Assembly (NCBI GenBank): GCA_018894105.1
Contig: CM032133.1
Location: forward strand, 17,312,501-17,376,500
Direction: 5' to 3'
From: Jacaranda mimosifolia
Taxonomy: Eukaryota; Streptophyta; Magnoliopsida; Lamiales; Bignoniaceae
DNA length: 64,000 nt
The notes below the pieces were generated by a model, which did no database searches, was not told the origin of the DNA, and saw nothing but the letters and a program-made list of their open reading frames with translations. Positions within the stretch are counted from its first letter, which is position 1; each line of letters starts with the position of its first letter. The translations under genes were made by a program, and so were the position numbers. This document shows, in pieces, positions 1-12,998 of this stretch.

Positions 1-144
1 GTATTTCAACATAATCTTATATATACTTCAATGGAAAAGTATAATTACATACAGAATAACCTCAATAAAATTAACTTCTAATGTCAATAAAACTCAAATT
101 AACTTCTAATGTCAATAAAATTCAAACCCTCGCACTTTCATGAT

Positions 145-3100
145 TTAAAAAGGTGTATGCCATATGTGCACGAACCACATCCATGGAGCATTTTCCAGCA
201 TACCTCCAGAAATCACTGGAATCTCTAGCAAACATTCTGCCCAAAGGCGCACAAAGACACCACAATCTACTAACCCATGTTGCTGTCTTCTCTTTTGAAC
301 TTTCATGCTTTCATCTACACGACACCTCAATGAAAGCTTTAGGTATGGAGAATAGGATGCAGCCTACAAAAATATTGATCAGTTGTTGACTCCCTACTAT
401 ATGAAGAAATTTTTTGGGAAATGAAGCAAACTTACAATGGTATTAGCCGTCGGTTTGTATCGGGGGTCATGTACATGAAAACACGAGTTGAGATGTCAAG
501 GACAACAAAGAGCCAGTGATGGTCCCAATCAGTAGCATTATGTAACAACACCTATTTTCAACATCCAAAGTGATCTCTTCGAAATCTTTACCGATGAAAG
601 AGTTATGTCCAGATGTGAACTCAAAAAATTCTTCACCTCTTATATCCTGGATGTTGCGTCCCTTGAGTTGGGATAATATATTAGCCTATGAAATATAAAA
701 TAAATGGTTAGTCTCACTTATAATGTGAACTAAATTAAGTTAGGAAACCGTCATATACCTGCACTATCGTGGATGTAAACCATACATCATAGTGACACTC
801 TTTTCTAAAAGATGTGCTACATAATATTGATATGTAGCACTCCAATATGTCTCCACAAAGGCACTCCCTAAATAATAGCTCACAAAGGTGTCTTCCCTCT
901 AGAATGTATTTTCCTCCCTCCTAGATAGTCACCCTACACAAGTAGAGGTAGTTCAGACACCAATTTATTAAAAAGTAAAATCATAATCAAACTTCATTAC
1001 CTCAAATTATCTCTTTGGAGAAAGTTGTCGATGACTTCTCACTTTTTTTTTGGAATACGAGGATGACTTTTATAGTCAGTCCTTCCTTTATAATGATCAA
1101 GCATTAGAATCTTTGGGGTTCTTGGTTCATCTCCTATTTGGATCGAACTGATATCTTTTGTCTCTTAGAGTACAAAACATCTACACATTAGGTACAAAGT
1201 ATCAACCATTAAAGTACAAAAGATTAGCACAAGTACAAATACCAACCAATGAAGTATAAGACATCAGCAAATTTAAGTACAAATACCTACCAATGAAGTA
1301 TAAAACATATACACATTTAAGTACAAATATAAACCATTGAATTATAAAAGATTAGCACATTTAAGTACAAATATCAACCATTGAAGTACAAAAGATCAAT
1401 ACATTTATATACAAATATCAACCGATGAAGTATAAAAGATCAATACATTTATATACAAATATCAACCAATGAAGTATAAAATATTAGCACATTTAGGTAC
1501 AAATATCAACCAATGAAGTATAAAATATTAGCACATTTAAGTACAAATATCAACCAATGAAGTATAAAACATCATTATATTTAAGTACAAATATCAACCA
1601 TTAAAGTACAAAAGATTAGTACATTAGTACAAATATCAACCATTAAAGTACAAAAGATCAGCACATTAAGTACAAATATCAACTATTCAAGTATAAAAGA
1701 TCAGCACATTAAGTACAAATACTAACTAATATTTCATTGGTTGATATTTTGTAGTATAAAATATAAATCAGTGAAGTATGAAATATCAATCAATGAAGTA
1801 CAAACAGATCAAATACAAATATTAGCAAACTGAGTACAAATATCAACAAACAAAATGCAAGTAGATTTAGCTCAAGTAGCTGTACAAATATCAGCATATT
1901 AGACACAAATATCAGTAGTAAAAAAAATAACACATTAAGCACTTTTGAACACTTTCTTCTGTTCTTGCTCTTGGTCATTTTTCCCACAAGGAAGATATGT
2001 TTTTGCCACTTGTCTTCCATATTTGGTTGGTGTGGTGCTCAGGTGACAAAATCTATTGCTTTCCTTTTTGGCTTCATGTCATCTTAATTACGTATATTTA
2101 TAACAATCGATGACATGACATTTGCCACTTTAATTTCAGATTCTTCGAACTCCGCTTCATGATTTGGTGCATGAAGTTCTACAGTCAAAGGGATGATGGG
2201 AGATACGGGAATAACGGTGTTTTGTTCAACTTTCTTCATCCAAACTATCTTGATCTTTATCACCAACACTATCTTCAATCCCTAAACCAGTTATTTTTGC
2301 ATTTTTCTTCTCTAAATCATCCTCTTCTTTCTCTGCATCGTCCACCAAATCATGCTTCCCTTTATATACATACTCACCAACTTCATCATTATGCTCCCTT
2401 TCATCAGTCTTATCCTCAATAACATTCTTCTCCTAAGCCTGCTCTTTGATTGACATCATCTCTAATTGCGCAATTTTTTCCTTCAATGATTAAATTCCTT
2501 CATCTTTCACTGTAATAATTTCTTTAAATACTGTATGATCACAAATATGTACTTCAGTGACAGCAGTAGTGGCAGCCTCTGATTTCTTGATCAAAACTAC
2601 CAACTCTAACTCCTCTGGAGCATAGTTGAGGGCTACAACCTATTACAATGAAAATAATTATCAAATTCAAATTATTATCAAAGAAAATAGTAATGAATTA
2701 TTACCATATCTCTTGTAATTTGTTTCAATTTATTCTCGCCTCATTCACATTATGTGAGAGTTTACTATCCTTCCACCAGTAAAAGCATGGAAAATAAAAC
2801 AAACTTTTTGGCGAACCCAATGATGGGATGCGTTCGTAAACCCATACTTGTCATTCATAAATGGAAAATTATACTCACCTAAATATAAATATAATCAATA
2901 TTATTAGTAAAATGAAAATCACTTACTATCAAACCGATTGTGCACCCATCAAAGTACTTCTTCTTGCTACTTTCTCCACTTATTCCTCCTACATGGTTCT
3001 TCATATCTTCGACAAGAAAATTGTATGCAGCTATGCCCCATGCATACGAACCAACTCTTGAAAAATCATCCAAGTATGGTAGGAGAAATCATGGAGTCCA

Positions 3101-3482
3101 ATAATTAGAAGTTGGAAATAGAAAACAATTAAAAACAAAAAGTATATACAATCTACAAAAATAATTTAAGTCCTCCTCACTATCCTTATACACATACTCC
3201 TCAAACTTTTTTGCTATTTCAAATCTTGTTAAATTCTCCAACTTTTAGAAAAAAAAGACGGTCCATAGTTAAAGACTTCATCTTCAACCCTATATCAACT
3301 GATTGTCCCACATGTGGCAACCCTAAAACCATAGAAAATTTGGTTGCAGAAAATGGAACTTCAAACCCCTGCACTAAAATAAATGACAGATTTTTTGCAT
3401 CAAACCTCCTGAGTATAGTTTCAAGTTGAATAAAGCTAGAATTTGACTTAGGCATATCTATGTATACATAAAAATGAGTCAT
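145..3482 (-). pseudogene. ULP1-type (C48) cysteine protease gene of transposon type, decayed
   Basis: Read on the - strand, a degenerate gene runs from about 3,482 down to 145. The N-terminal part (3,482-3,219) has the look of the plant DUF1985-like region that precedes transposon ULP1 domains (ILRRFDA... EVPFSATKFSMVLGLPHVG). The next piece (about 3,073-2,879) has the SYAWGIAAYNFLV / DGCTIGL pattern that normally follows it. The protease core is at the C-terminus: HHWLFVVLDIS, with His codon 516-518 and Asp codon 495-497, then QQHGLVDCGVFV, with Gln six residues before Cys codon 262-264. This is the C48 catalytic set His-Asp-Gln-Cys. The His/Asp and Cys parts lie in different frames, and the stretch between domains is full of stops and a tandem array, so it is not a working gene as it stands. 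Such genes are commonly carried by Mutator-like (Kaonashi-type) elements; that link is inference here. No transposase or terminal repeat was found for it. Confidence 0.6.
1150..1900. repeat. Tandem array, about 55-60-bp unit
   Basis: At least ten imperfect copies of a unit containing AAGTACAAATATCAACCA and a degenerate GAAGTATAAAAxATTAGCAC half follow each other. The array sits between the two conserved parts of the ULP1-like remnant. It contains stops in every frame that I followed, so it is read as repeat rather than coding sequence. Confidence 0.8.
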
Positions 3483-3624
3483 CTTTAATGCATCAAAATG
3501 TTACCCCATCTAGAATTTCACGTGCTCCAATTTAGTCTGAAAATATTGGGGGGAGCAACGAAGCAGACCTCATTATGTCTTGCTTTTGCTGCGATCAAAT
3601 ATAGAAAAATTAGTATATACTACA

Positions 3625-4080
3625 ACTTATGTAATGTGTATTGAAAGGTTGAATGTTTTGTACTATAATTGTTTGTAAAATGTACTTTAGATAAACAGAT
3701 TATATACTACCATCACTTTCAGATAATATGTATTGAAATGTTGAATGTTTTGTACTAGAATTGCTTGTAAAATATTGTTTTGATAAACAAATTATATACC
3801 ATCACTTTCAGATAATATGTACTGAAAGGTTGAATGTTTTGTACTACAATTGCTTGTAAAATATACTTTACATAAACAGATTATATCCTACCATTTATGG
3901 TAATTTGTACTGAAAGGTTGAATGTTTTGTGCTACAATTGCTTGTAAAATGTACTTTACATAAACAGGTTATATACTACCATTTATGGTAATGTGTACTG
4001 AAAGGTTGAATGTTTTGTGCTACAATTGCTTGTAAAATGTATTTTACATAAATAGATTATATACTACCATTTTCAAATAA
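3625..4080. repeat. Tandem array, about 88-90-bp unit, five copies
   Basis: The phrase GTTGAATGTTTTGT recurs at about 3,648, 3,740, 3,828, 3,917 and 4,003. Each is followed by a TACAATTGCTTGTAAAAT-like stretch and ATAAACAGATTATATACTACC. The array lies upstream (on the - strand) of the DUF1985-like segment. Confidence 0.8.
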
Positions 4081-6279
4081 TTTCAACGTATAATTTCAGA
4101 TATAAGAAGTATAAACTCTAAGAAAGTGAAGTATAACATTCATGCCTTTCAAGTACAAATAAGATATTTTTCAAATATTACAACAAAAATCATATATATA
4201 ACAAATGGGTTCAAGTTTTTAACTACTAAAAAAGAGTTCAAACAAAGAAAGATGAGACAATCTACCTGCAAAACTTTTAAAATCGAAAAATCACGGACCT
4301 TTAAAAGAAAGCAAAATCTAAGAAGTGAGCAACAAAAAATATACCTTTCTATCCTTTGTTTTCTTCCTTTTGTTCGTTGCTCCTTGTTGGCGCTCTCGGT
4401 TGTTCCGTCTTTGCAGAGTTGCAAAGAAGTAGGTTTTTTCTTTTTTCTTTTTTCGTGTCATGTTGATTTTCTTTTTCGTTCTCTCGTCTGTTTGTGCTCT
4501 TTTTGTTTGGTGGAGGAGAGATCATTTTTTGCACCTTTTGTTTGATAGAGGAGAAAAACAAAAAAAGGTGCTTCTTGAAGAAAAGTTGTCATTTGTTTGA
4601 CTGTGAAGAAAAAAAACCGCCCATTTGCTTGATTTTTTTTTTGGTTGTTTTGGCTAGGTACAAGGGCATTTACGCCTTTCTAAAAGATTTTGGGAGTGAT
4701 TCCTAAAGTATGTGAAAAGTAAGGAGTTTAGAATTTAAAAAATCAAGTGAGAAGTAAAGTGTAAAATGAAAGTAGGTAAAGGGATTTTAGATGAATTAAC
4801 ATTCAAATAAAAGTTACACAAGATACGTTCTAGTTCTCAATATTGAGGATAGGTTCTTCAATTCTCTATTCTAGAAATAGGTGCACACTCAATGTGTGTC
4901 ATCTAATAATTAGAGTATAATCAATCTACATATATACTTACATACAACAGGGATATAAAAAAGTTTTTATTAACAACAATAATATTTTGATGTAAATTTT
5001 ATCAAAAAGTTTGCCTACCATCCACCCCAAAATAAATAAACAACATCCACTTAGAACCATTGTAATTAAAAAAAAAGACAAACAATAAAATTAAACTTAT
5101 GTACGCACCCAAAAAATAGATAATTAAATTAACTTCTTTAAAAGTAATAAGAACGGCTTAGAATTGCCCATACTTTTATTATAATTATAATGATATAATA
5201 ATACAGAGTAAGCGATGGTAGAAATCAAATACCTTAAACAATATGAAGTAATTAAATGTTGTAATTGAGTGCATCTCAAAAATTAATTTTAGGTACATGA
5301 AATATCACATAAAGAGAAAAATACAGGAAATGTCATTTATGGAGAGTAGAAAAATCATAGATAAATTTTTTTGAAAATGATGTGCCATAAAGTGGAATAG
5401 TAGAAATATAAAGTAGTAGTAGTAGGTAATAAAACAATAAAAATTAAGCTTATGCAAGCACCAAAAGAATGGATAGTTAAATTTAACTTTTTAAAAAGTA
5501 ATAAGGATGGGACAAAATTATCCATAATCTCATTACAATTATAATGATATATTATAATATGGAATAAGCTATGGCTAAAATCAAGTACCTGAAAAAATAT
5601 GAAGTAACTAAGCTATCCCAAAAATTAAGTGTATCTCAAAAACTTTAGGTAAACAAAATATTGCAAAAATGGAGAAATAGAGAAAACGTCATTTGAGGAA
5701 AGTAGAAGAACCACATATTAAGTTTTTTGAAAATGATATGCCATAAAGTGGAATACTGAATTATAAAGTAGTAGTGGGTAGTAATTGAAACCAACATATT
5801 GATAGTTGCTTAACATATAATTGTCATTAGCTAAAATAATGATGATATTTTAGGAATATCATATGAAAACATTCTAAAGAGGCCTCTGTTTTATATATAG
5901 CATATGTGAATGATATTTCAACAAAGTGATTTTTTTTAATGCAAATATTTCATTATTGAGGTCCTTTTTCTATTTCATAGAAAGGAGAATAAAATGAGAT
6001 TGAAAAGATATAGATGCAAGCATTACTAATTTCAAACTAGAAAGTCCACAAATATAGATTAATTATACAAATTTGGATGCAGATCCACCTTTTAATCATT
6101 CAATTTCAAAGTTCAGAAGTAATTCTTATTTATTTGCCGTTAAAATTACTTTGTATAAAAATATTGCTTTTGTTTGATAAATTTCACCTTGATTTATTTT
6201 TTTTTAAAAATTAATTAGTTTGAAAATTAATGTTGTATGTTATTTAGTATAGTCAATATTGTTAAAATTGAATTATTGT
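4081..6279. other. AT-rich spacer with a ~350-bp tandem duplication (about 5,083-5,790)
   Basis: Around 4,120-4,700 there are only short, low-complexity reading frames in T- or A-rich sequence, not recognised. From about 5,083 a ~350-bp block (CAATAAAATTAAACTTATG... to AAAGTAGTAGT...) is followed at about 5,432 by a second copy. The copies share ATTATAATTATAATGATAT, AAAATGATxTGCCATAAAGTGGAATA and similar phrases and are diverged by substitutions and small indels. No gene is visible from 5.8 to 6.28 kb. Confidence 0.7.
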
Positions 6280-6288
6280 ATATTTATT
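6280..6288. repeat. Target-site duplication, left copy (ATATTTATT)
   Basis: Nine bases directly before the GGG terminus of the Mutator-like element. They are identical to 13,659-13,667. Confidence 0.8.
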
Positions 6289-6420
6289 GGGTTAATTGGC
6301 TTAAAATCCCCAAATCCAATTTCAATTTTGTGTTCAGTCCCCATTTGTTTTTTGTTTTTTTGGGTCTTAACTCCCAATCTCAATTTTATCTTTTGGAATC
6401 ACTCCTTATTGGTTGTACAA
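6289..6420 (+). repeat. Left terminal inverted repeat of the Mutator-like element
   Basis: GGGTTAATTGGCTTAAAATC, then CCCAAATCCAATTTCAATTT and GTGTTCAGTCCCCA. This aligns by eye with the reverse complement of 13,520-13,658 (GGGCAACTTAATTAAAAATA ... TATTCAGTCCCCACC). The inner limit is uncertain; subterminal CT-rich stretches on both sides suggest it may reach about 250 bp. Confidence 0.7.
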
Positions 6421-8159
6421 ATACAAACATGCCCCTCATTTGCAACTTAAATTACAAAATGATTTAAACCTTTTTCACATTCCTGAAAATAGGTGAGAAA
6501 GCGTGACCACATTTTTTTTTTCTTTTTGTTCTTTTATCCACAACTCTCTTTCGCTCTCCATTTCCCTCAATTTTTCTCTTCATCTAGAAATGCCCTATAT
6601 CTATTGGGCTCCTCTCGTTTCATTTTTTTTCTTCTTGTTGTGAGTGGTTTGTGTTTGAGGCTTGAAGTAATGTTTGCATTCCTATTGTTTCCCATCTGCT
6701 GATTTTTCTTTTTTTTAATTTTCATTTGCATTCAGTAATTTCGAGTAAAGAACGACAATTTGAGAGCAAATCAGTAGGAAGATAGATGCAAGGTGGCGCT
6801 TTCTGGCGGAAGTAGTAGTGTAATGGACTTGGTTACATGAAGACTGGTAGCTAGGTCCAAGGCCATTTCTATTGTTATTTTTTCTTGAAGACTCTTTTCT
6901 TGAATGTATATTTGGATAAAGTTAGAAATGTGATAAATAGGAAGATGAGAAAATGTGATAAGAAAAATAAGTGAGTTATTTTCATGTGAGGCCTATGAGA
7001 GGCAATTTGGCTATCTGGAACCTATATATCTATTTATTTCTTAGTTATTATTTACTCAATTGGAACCAGATTTAGAACTCCAATTGTAAGTTATTTCATG
7101 ACGAAGGTAATTTTCATTTTTTTTTTTTTTTGGTTTTAATACTTTTTATCATTAATTTATACTTTATTTCGTTATTAATACTTGACTTTTGTAATGGTAG
7201 ACTTAATTTAAAGTATGATTAATCTTGGATATGTTGTCAACTAAATTTTAGATGTTATATTCAAATTATAGTCTGTTTGAAGGATGTAAAACATATCTAA
7301 TCATTTTCTATTATTTATCCTGAAAAACATACAATTTACTCTTTTTAGTATTATATGCTATTATTTTTAGTATAAAAACAATCCAGTTAAGTATTTATAT
7401 TGGTGTATGCAGTATCAGAACCTAAATTATATATGCGCATTGAAATATTTCTAAAATTTATTTATATTATTTCCTTGTTTGTAGAAATGACAAGAAGGAA
7501 ATTGTAATTATATGCTAGTTGCTTTCCTCGATACTTTCCTATGATAACAGAAGAGTTGAAACCCACAATTGGGTTCCAACACCTCCAACCAATAAAGAGA
7601 GCCCAATTTCATGTATGTTATCATATACCAAAGTTGGATATTAGATTCAATTAAGTTGAAGCAATATTAAGATCTTTTCAAGTACAGAGATAGTCCTCTA
7701 GCAGATCCTTTGCCTAAAGGTATAGTTGTTGAGGTTGAGATCCACCTAATGGTGATGATAGCGAAGTTGATAATGGGGATAAAGGGAAAAAAAGGATGAG
7801 TATGGTTTACTATGTTTCAACATTGATTAATGATGTATTTGGATGGTTATTACTTGGATGATTTTAGTATTTATATATGAATGTTGAGAAAGATGTTTCA
7901 ATATTTGAGCATATTGCTGCAAAATTTTGATCGATGAGCATGATTTAATGTATTTTAAGGCTCAATAATGATGTTCGGATGGTTATTATCTGGATGAATT
8001 TACTTTTTGTATATAGATATTGAGGTGATTGTTTCAGTATTTCTGATATTCTTACTGGATTGCATTCATAATTTGTGTATTTGGATGATCATAATAGATG
8101 GTGTTTACGATTCATAGCATAATTTGAAATTTTATTTATATATGGATACTAGTAAAGAT
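6421..8159. other. Mutator-like element interior, left part, no gene seen
   Basis: AT-rich sequence with a T/C-rich subterminal stretch (6,510-6,620). Short phrases such as TTGATAATGGGGATAAAGGG near 7,770 and repeated GATGTTCGGATGGTTATTAT-like pieces at about 7,830 and 7,975 suggest further decayed repeats. No coding segment could be recognised on either strand. Confidence 0.5.
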
Positions 8160-11040
8160 ACATATGTTACAGGTTAGTTTAAAATAAGTACACAACTAGT
8201 GATGGCTCAATACATAAATACAGTTCCAAAGTGCATAATTTTCCCAACTAGGTATTTTTTTTGCAGATTTTTAGTATAAATGAGAGTACAAATGGTTAGA
8301 TATTGGTGTTTGTGTTCCCAACCATTTCAACCCGTGCTATCACAAGCATTATTTGAAGAAAAAATAATTTTATTGTATTAGAGTATCTTATGTGTTGTTC
8401 CAAGCATCGTATTAAGGTTAAACTCGACCTTTGGGAAAGCAAGTACTAAATCACACAAAATAAGTACATAAATAGGGAAAACTCAGTACATAAATGTAGT
8501 TCCAGAGTATGTAGTTGAAAAAACTAGGTACTTTTTTGCGGATTTCTAGTATTATTCTCAACACATAAGTGATCGAGCTCAATTCAGCCTAATTTAGCCA
8601 TTGCATGATCATAAGACCATGACGTATTAGTCCTAAAACTCATATAGTCATGATAGGTTCAGTGGTTTTCGATGATAGTGTTGGGAGGATTCATTTGGCT
8701 CATGCGTCAATGGTTTATACTGCTTGAAATGAGAGTGCAAGTGATTGGATGTAGGTGTTTGAGTTTCAACCATTTCAACATGTACTATCATGAACATTCC
8801 TTCAACAAGCCATACTTTTATCCCGTTATGGTGTCTTATTTGTTGTTTACTCATTGAATTGAGCCTCACCTCGGCCTTCGGAGAAGCAAGTACAGGAAAC
8901 GCATAATAGGTACACAAAATTTGCCAATTAAGTACATAAATGTAGTTTCGAAGTACATAGTCGCCAAAACAAGGTATTTTTTTGTGGATTTCTAGTATTA
9001 TTCTCAACACATAAGGGACTAAGTTCAATTCGGCCTAATATGGCTATTACATGATCATAAGACCATAATATATTAGTCATAGGACAGTCATGATAGGTTT
9101 AGTGGTTTCCGATGGTGGTGTCGGGAGGATTCATTTGGCTCATGTATCAATAGTTTATACTACTATGAATGAGAATGCAAGTGGTTGGATGGGTTTTTGA
9201 GTTCCCAACCATTTAAACACATACTATCACGATCATTTCTTCAACAAACCATAGTTTTATCGCATTGAGATGCGTTATGTGTTGTTCCACGCATTGAATT
9301 GAGACTTACCTCGATCTTTGGAAAATCAAGTATAGAAACACGCATAATAGGTAAACAACATTTGCAAATTAATTGCATAAACACAGTTTTGAAGTACATA
9401 GTCGCCAAAACTAGGTACGTTTTTGCTGATTTCCAGTATTATTCTAACACATAAGGGATCGAGTTCAATTTGGCTTAATCTGGCCATTGCATGATCATAA
9501 GACCATAATGTATTAGTCCTAGGACTCATACATAGTCATGATAGGTTTAGTGGTTTTCGATGGTAGTGTTGGAATGATTCATTTTGCTCATGCATCAATG
9601 GTTTATACTACTATGAATGAGAATGTAAGTAGTTAGATGTGGGTGTTTGAGTTCCCAACCATTTAAACACGTACCATCAAGATCATTTCTTCAACAAACC
9701 ATGATTTTGTTGCATCGAGATGCCTTATGTGTTATTGCACGCATCGAATTGAGCCTCATCTCGGCTTTTGAAAAAGCAAGTACATAAACACGAAAAATAA
9801 GTTCACAACATTAACAAATTAAGTACATAAATGTAGTTCTGGAGTACATAACTGCCAAAACTAGATACTTTTTCGCTAATTTTTGGTATCATTCTTAGCA
9901 CATAAGGGATCGAGTTCAATTCGGCCTAATCTGGCTATTGCGTGATCATAAGATCATGTCATATTAGTCCTACGACTCACATAGTCATGATAGGTTCACT
10001 AGTTTTCCATGGTAGTGTCAGGAAGATTCATTTGGCTCATGCGTTAATGGTTCATACCACTCTGAATGAGAACGCAAGTAGTTAGATGCGGGTGTTTAAG
10101 TTCTCAACCATTTCAACACGTACTATCACGATCATTTCTTCAACAAACCATGATTTTGTCACATCGGGGTATCTTATATGTTGTTGCACGTATCGAATTA
10201 AGCCTCATCCCAGCCTTTGGAAAATCAAGTACATAAACACGAAAAATAAGTACACAACATTAACAAATTAAGTCCATAAATAGAGTTCTGGAGTACATAA
10301 CTGCCAAAATTGGGTACTTTTTTGCCAATTTCCGGTATCATTCTTGGCACATAAGGGATTGAGTTCAATTCGGCCTAATCTAGCTACTGCGTAATCATAA
10401 GACCATGGTGTGTCATTATCAACACATTAGGGATTTTCGGTACCATCCATGAATGGTTTCACACTACTATAAATGAAAGCGCAGGTGTTTGTGTTTCAAA
10501 CCATTTCAGCATGTGCGAATCTAAACCATTTCTTCTACAAACCACGGTATCTCCTTATGCTTAATCTGCCCATTTCATGATCATCATACCATAAAGTATG
10601 ATTATAAGGACTCATTTGGTAATGATAGGTTCGGTGGTGTAGGAGGGGGTGTCGGAGTCTTCATTTGCCTCATGCATAAGGGCTTTATATTAGGAAGAAT
10701 GACACAACAAGTGTTAGGATGTGGGTCTTTGTGTTCCTAACCATTCCAACACGAACTATCAGAACCACATATTCACAAATCATGCATTTGAAGTTATGGG
10801 GTCACCAATGTATTGTTCCAAGAGTCAATTTGAGGTTAAAATCGGCCTTTGAAAAAGTAAATACAAAATCCCTTGCCATAAGTACACAACATATACAAAC
10901 TGAGTATATAAACACTGTCCCCATGTACATAAGTGCTGGAAGTGGGTACTTCTTTTTTCAAATTTTTGATATCATTCTCAGCGCAGGAGGGAACGTTCTC
11001 CATTCTGCCTAATCTGCCCATTTCACAATCATCAGAGCAC
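8160..11040. repeat. Satellite-like tandem array, about 440-450-bp unit
   Basis: The landmark GTTCAATTCGGCCTAAT or a close variant recurs at 8,579, 9,023, 9,463, 9,913 and 10,363, giving spacings of 444, 440, 450 and 450 bp. Each unit also holds CATGATCATAAGACCAT, CATGATAGGTTxAxTGGTTT, GGATTCATTTGGCTCATG, an AAGTACATAAA stretch and GGTACTTTTTTGC. A partial unit precedes the first (from about 8,160). A more diverged variant unit follows between 10,440 and 11,040. All apparent reading frames in this stretch are the same repeat read in different frames. Confidence 0.85.
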
Positions 11041-11057
11041 GAAATCTTATCAAAATG

Positions 11058-12665
11058 TTTTATTGGGTTGCTCCACACATTGAATTGAAGTTAAAATTGT
11101 TCTTTGAAAAGCAAGTACAAATGCCCTGATTGTAAGTACATAGCATGTGCAGTTTTAGTGTATAAATAGATGTTTGAAGTACATAAGTTCCTAAAATAGG
11201 TACTTTTTTTTTTTTTACATATCTAGTATCATTTTTAAGAAAAAATGGTTTTTTATCTGCATTTAAGGTGTCCAACATATTTGGTAATGTATCTAAAAAA
11301 TGTGATATATTGTACTACATGCAATACCAAACATTCCAACATGTACTGTGTTTTATTGGGTTGCTCCACACATGAAATTGAGATTAAAATCATTCTTTAA
11401 AAAAGCAAGTACAGAAGTCCTAATTGTATGTACATAACTTGTGCAGTTTCAGTATATAAACGAATATCTAAAGTACATAAGTGCCTAAAATGGGTACTTT
11501 TTTCCACATATCCAATATCATTTTTAACAAAAAATGGTATTTTTATCTGCATTTAAGATATCCAACATATTTGGTAATGTATCTAAAAAATGTGATACAT
11601 TGCACTACATGCAATACCAAACATTCCAACACATACTATATTTTATTGGGTTGCTCCACACATTGAATTGAGGCCAAAATCGTTCTTTGAAAAAGCAAGT
11701 ACAGAAGTCCTGATCGTAAGTACATAACATGTGCAATTTTAGTAGATAAACGGATGTCTGAAGTACATAAGTGCCTAAAATGGGTTCTTTTTTGCACATG
11801 TCTAGTATCATTTTTAATAGAAAATGTTATTTTTATCTGTATTTAAGGTATCCAATAGATTTGGTAACATATCTAAAAACCGTGATACATTGCACTACAT
11901 GTAATACCAAAAATTCCAATATGTACTATGTTTTATTGGGTTGCTCTATACATCGAATTGAGGTTAAAATTGTTCTTTGGAAAAGCAAGTATAGAAGCCC
12001 TAATTGTAATAAATTGATGTCTAAAGTATATAAGTGCCAAAAATGGGTGATTTTTTTTGCATATCCAGTATCATTTTTAACAAAAAATGGTATTTTTATC
12101 TGGATTTAAGGTATCCAACATATTTGGTAACATATCTAAAAAATGTGATATATTGCACTCATGTAATGCCAAATATTCCAACACGTACTATGTTTTATTG
12201 GGTTGCTCCACACATTGAATTGAGATTAAAATCATTCTTTGGAAAAGCGAGTACAGAAGTCCTGATTGTAAGCACATAACATGTGCAGTTTCAGTATATA
12301 AATGCATTTCTGAAGTACATAAGTGCCTAAAATAGGTACTTTTTCCGCATATCCAATATCATTTTCAACAGAAAACGATATTTTTATTTACATTTAAGGT
12401 ATCCAACATATTTGGTAATGTATCTAAAAAATATGATGCATTACACTACATGCAATACCAAACATTCCAACACGTACTGTGTTTTATTGGATTGCTCCAT
12501 ACATTGAATTGAGATTAAAATCATTCTTTGTAAAAGCAAGTATAGAAACCCTTTTTGTAAGTACACAACAAGTGTAGTTTTAATACATAAACACATTTTT
12601 GAAGTACATAAGTGCCTAAACTGGGTACTTTTTTTGAATATCCTGTATTATTATAAATAAAAAAT
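11058..12665. repeat. Satellite-like tandem array, about 290-bp unit, six copies
   Basis: TTTTATTGGGTTGCTCCA or a close variant recurs at 11,058, 11,351, 11,641, 11,931, 12,193 and 12,482 (spacings 293, 290, 290, 262 and 289). The unit continues with GAATTGAGxTTAAAATCxTT, AAAAGCAAGTACAGAA, TAAGTACATAACATGTGCAG, AAGTACATAAGTGCCTAAAA, a GGTATTTTTATCTGCATTTA stretch and CATTCCAACACGTACTATG. The AAGTACATAA / GGTACTTTTTT core is shared with the 445-bp array to its left, so the second family appears derived from the same ancestor. Confidence 0.85.
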
Positions 12666-12998
12666 GGTATATATTACATTACAAGAAATACCAAACAAAT
12701 CAACAAAAGGTCAACTAACATTATTACATAATAGTCCAAATACTCTAGATATAACGTGTGCTTCAAAAAAGTAAAAATTAGTAGCTGTCTTTAGTCTCTG
12801 AGCACCGTGCAATCCTTCTTACATTGATTATATCTCTTTTAATCTTCATGAACCATCTTCCTCCAGATTAATAATGAATAAAAAAAAAATATTAGTTACA
12901 CGGTATGACAAGAAGGTGTAACAAGCATATATATGCAACATAATGGTAAGCAAATACGTCAGCAAGATCGAGCTATTCTAGCTAGTCGTAGCTTCTTT

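Noticed and set aside
4126..4706. Reading frames on both strands rich in F, L, K and R
   Set aside because: Low-complexity T/A-rich sequence with no domain and overlapping frames on opposite strands.
8648..12279. Many reading frames of 60-130 codons, several with recurring text such as PKMGxFFxISSIIFNKKWYF YL
   Set aside because: They recur at the spacing of the tandem units and sit in shifting frames; they are the satellite arrays translated, not a gene family.
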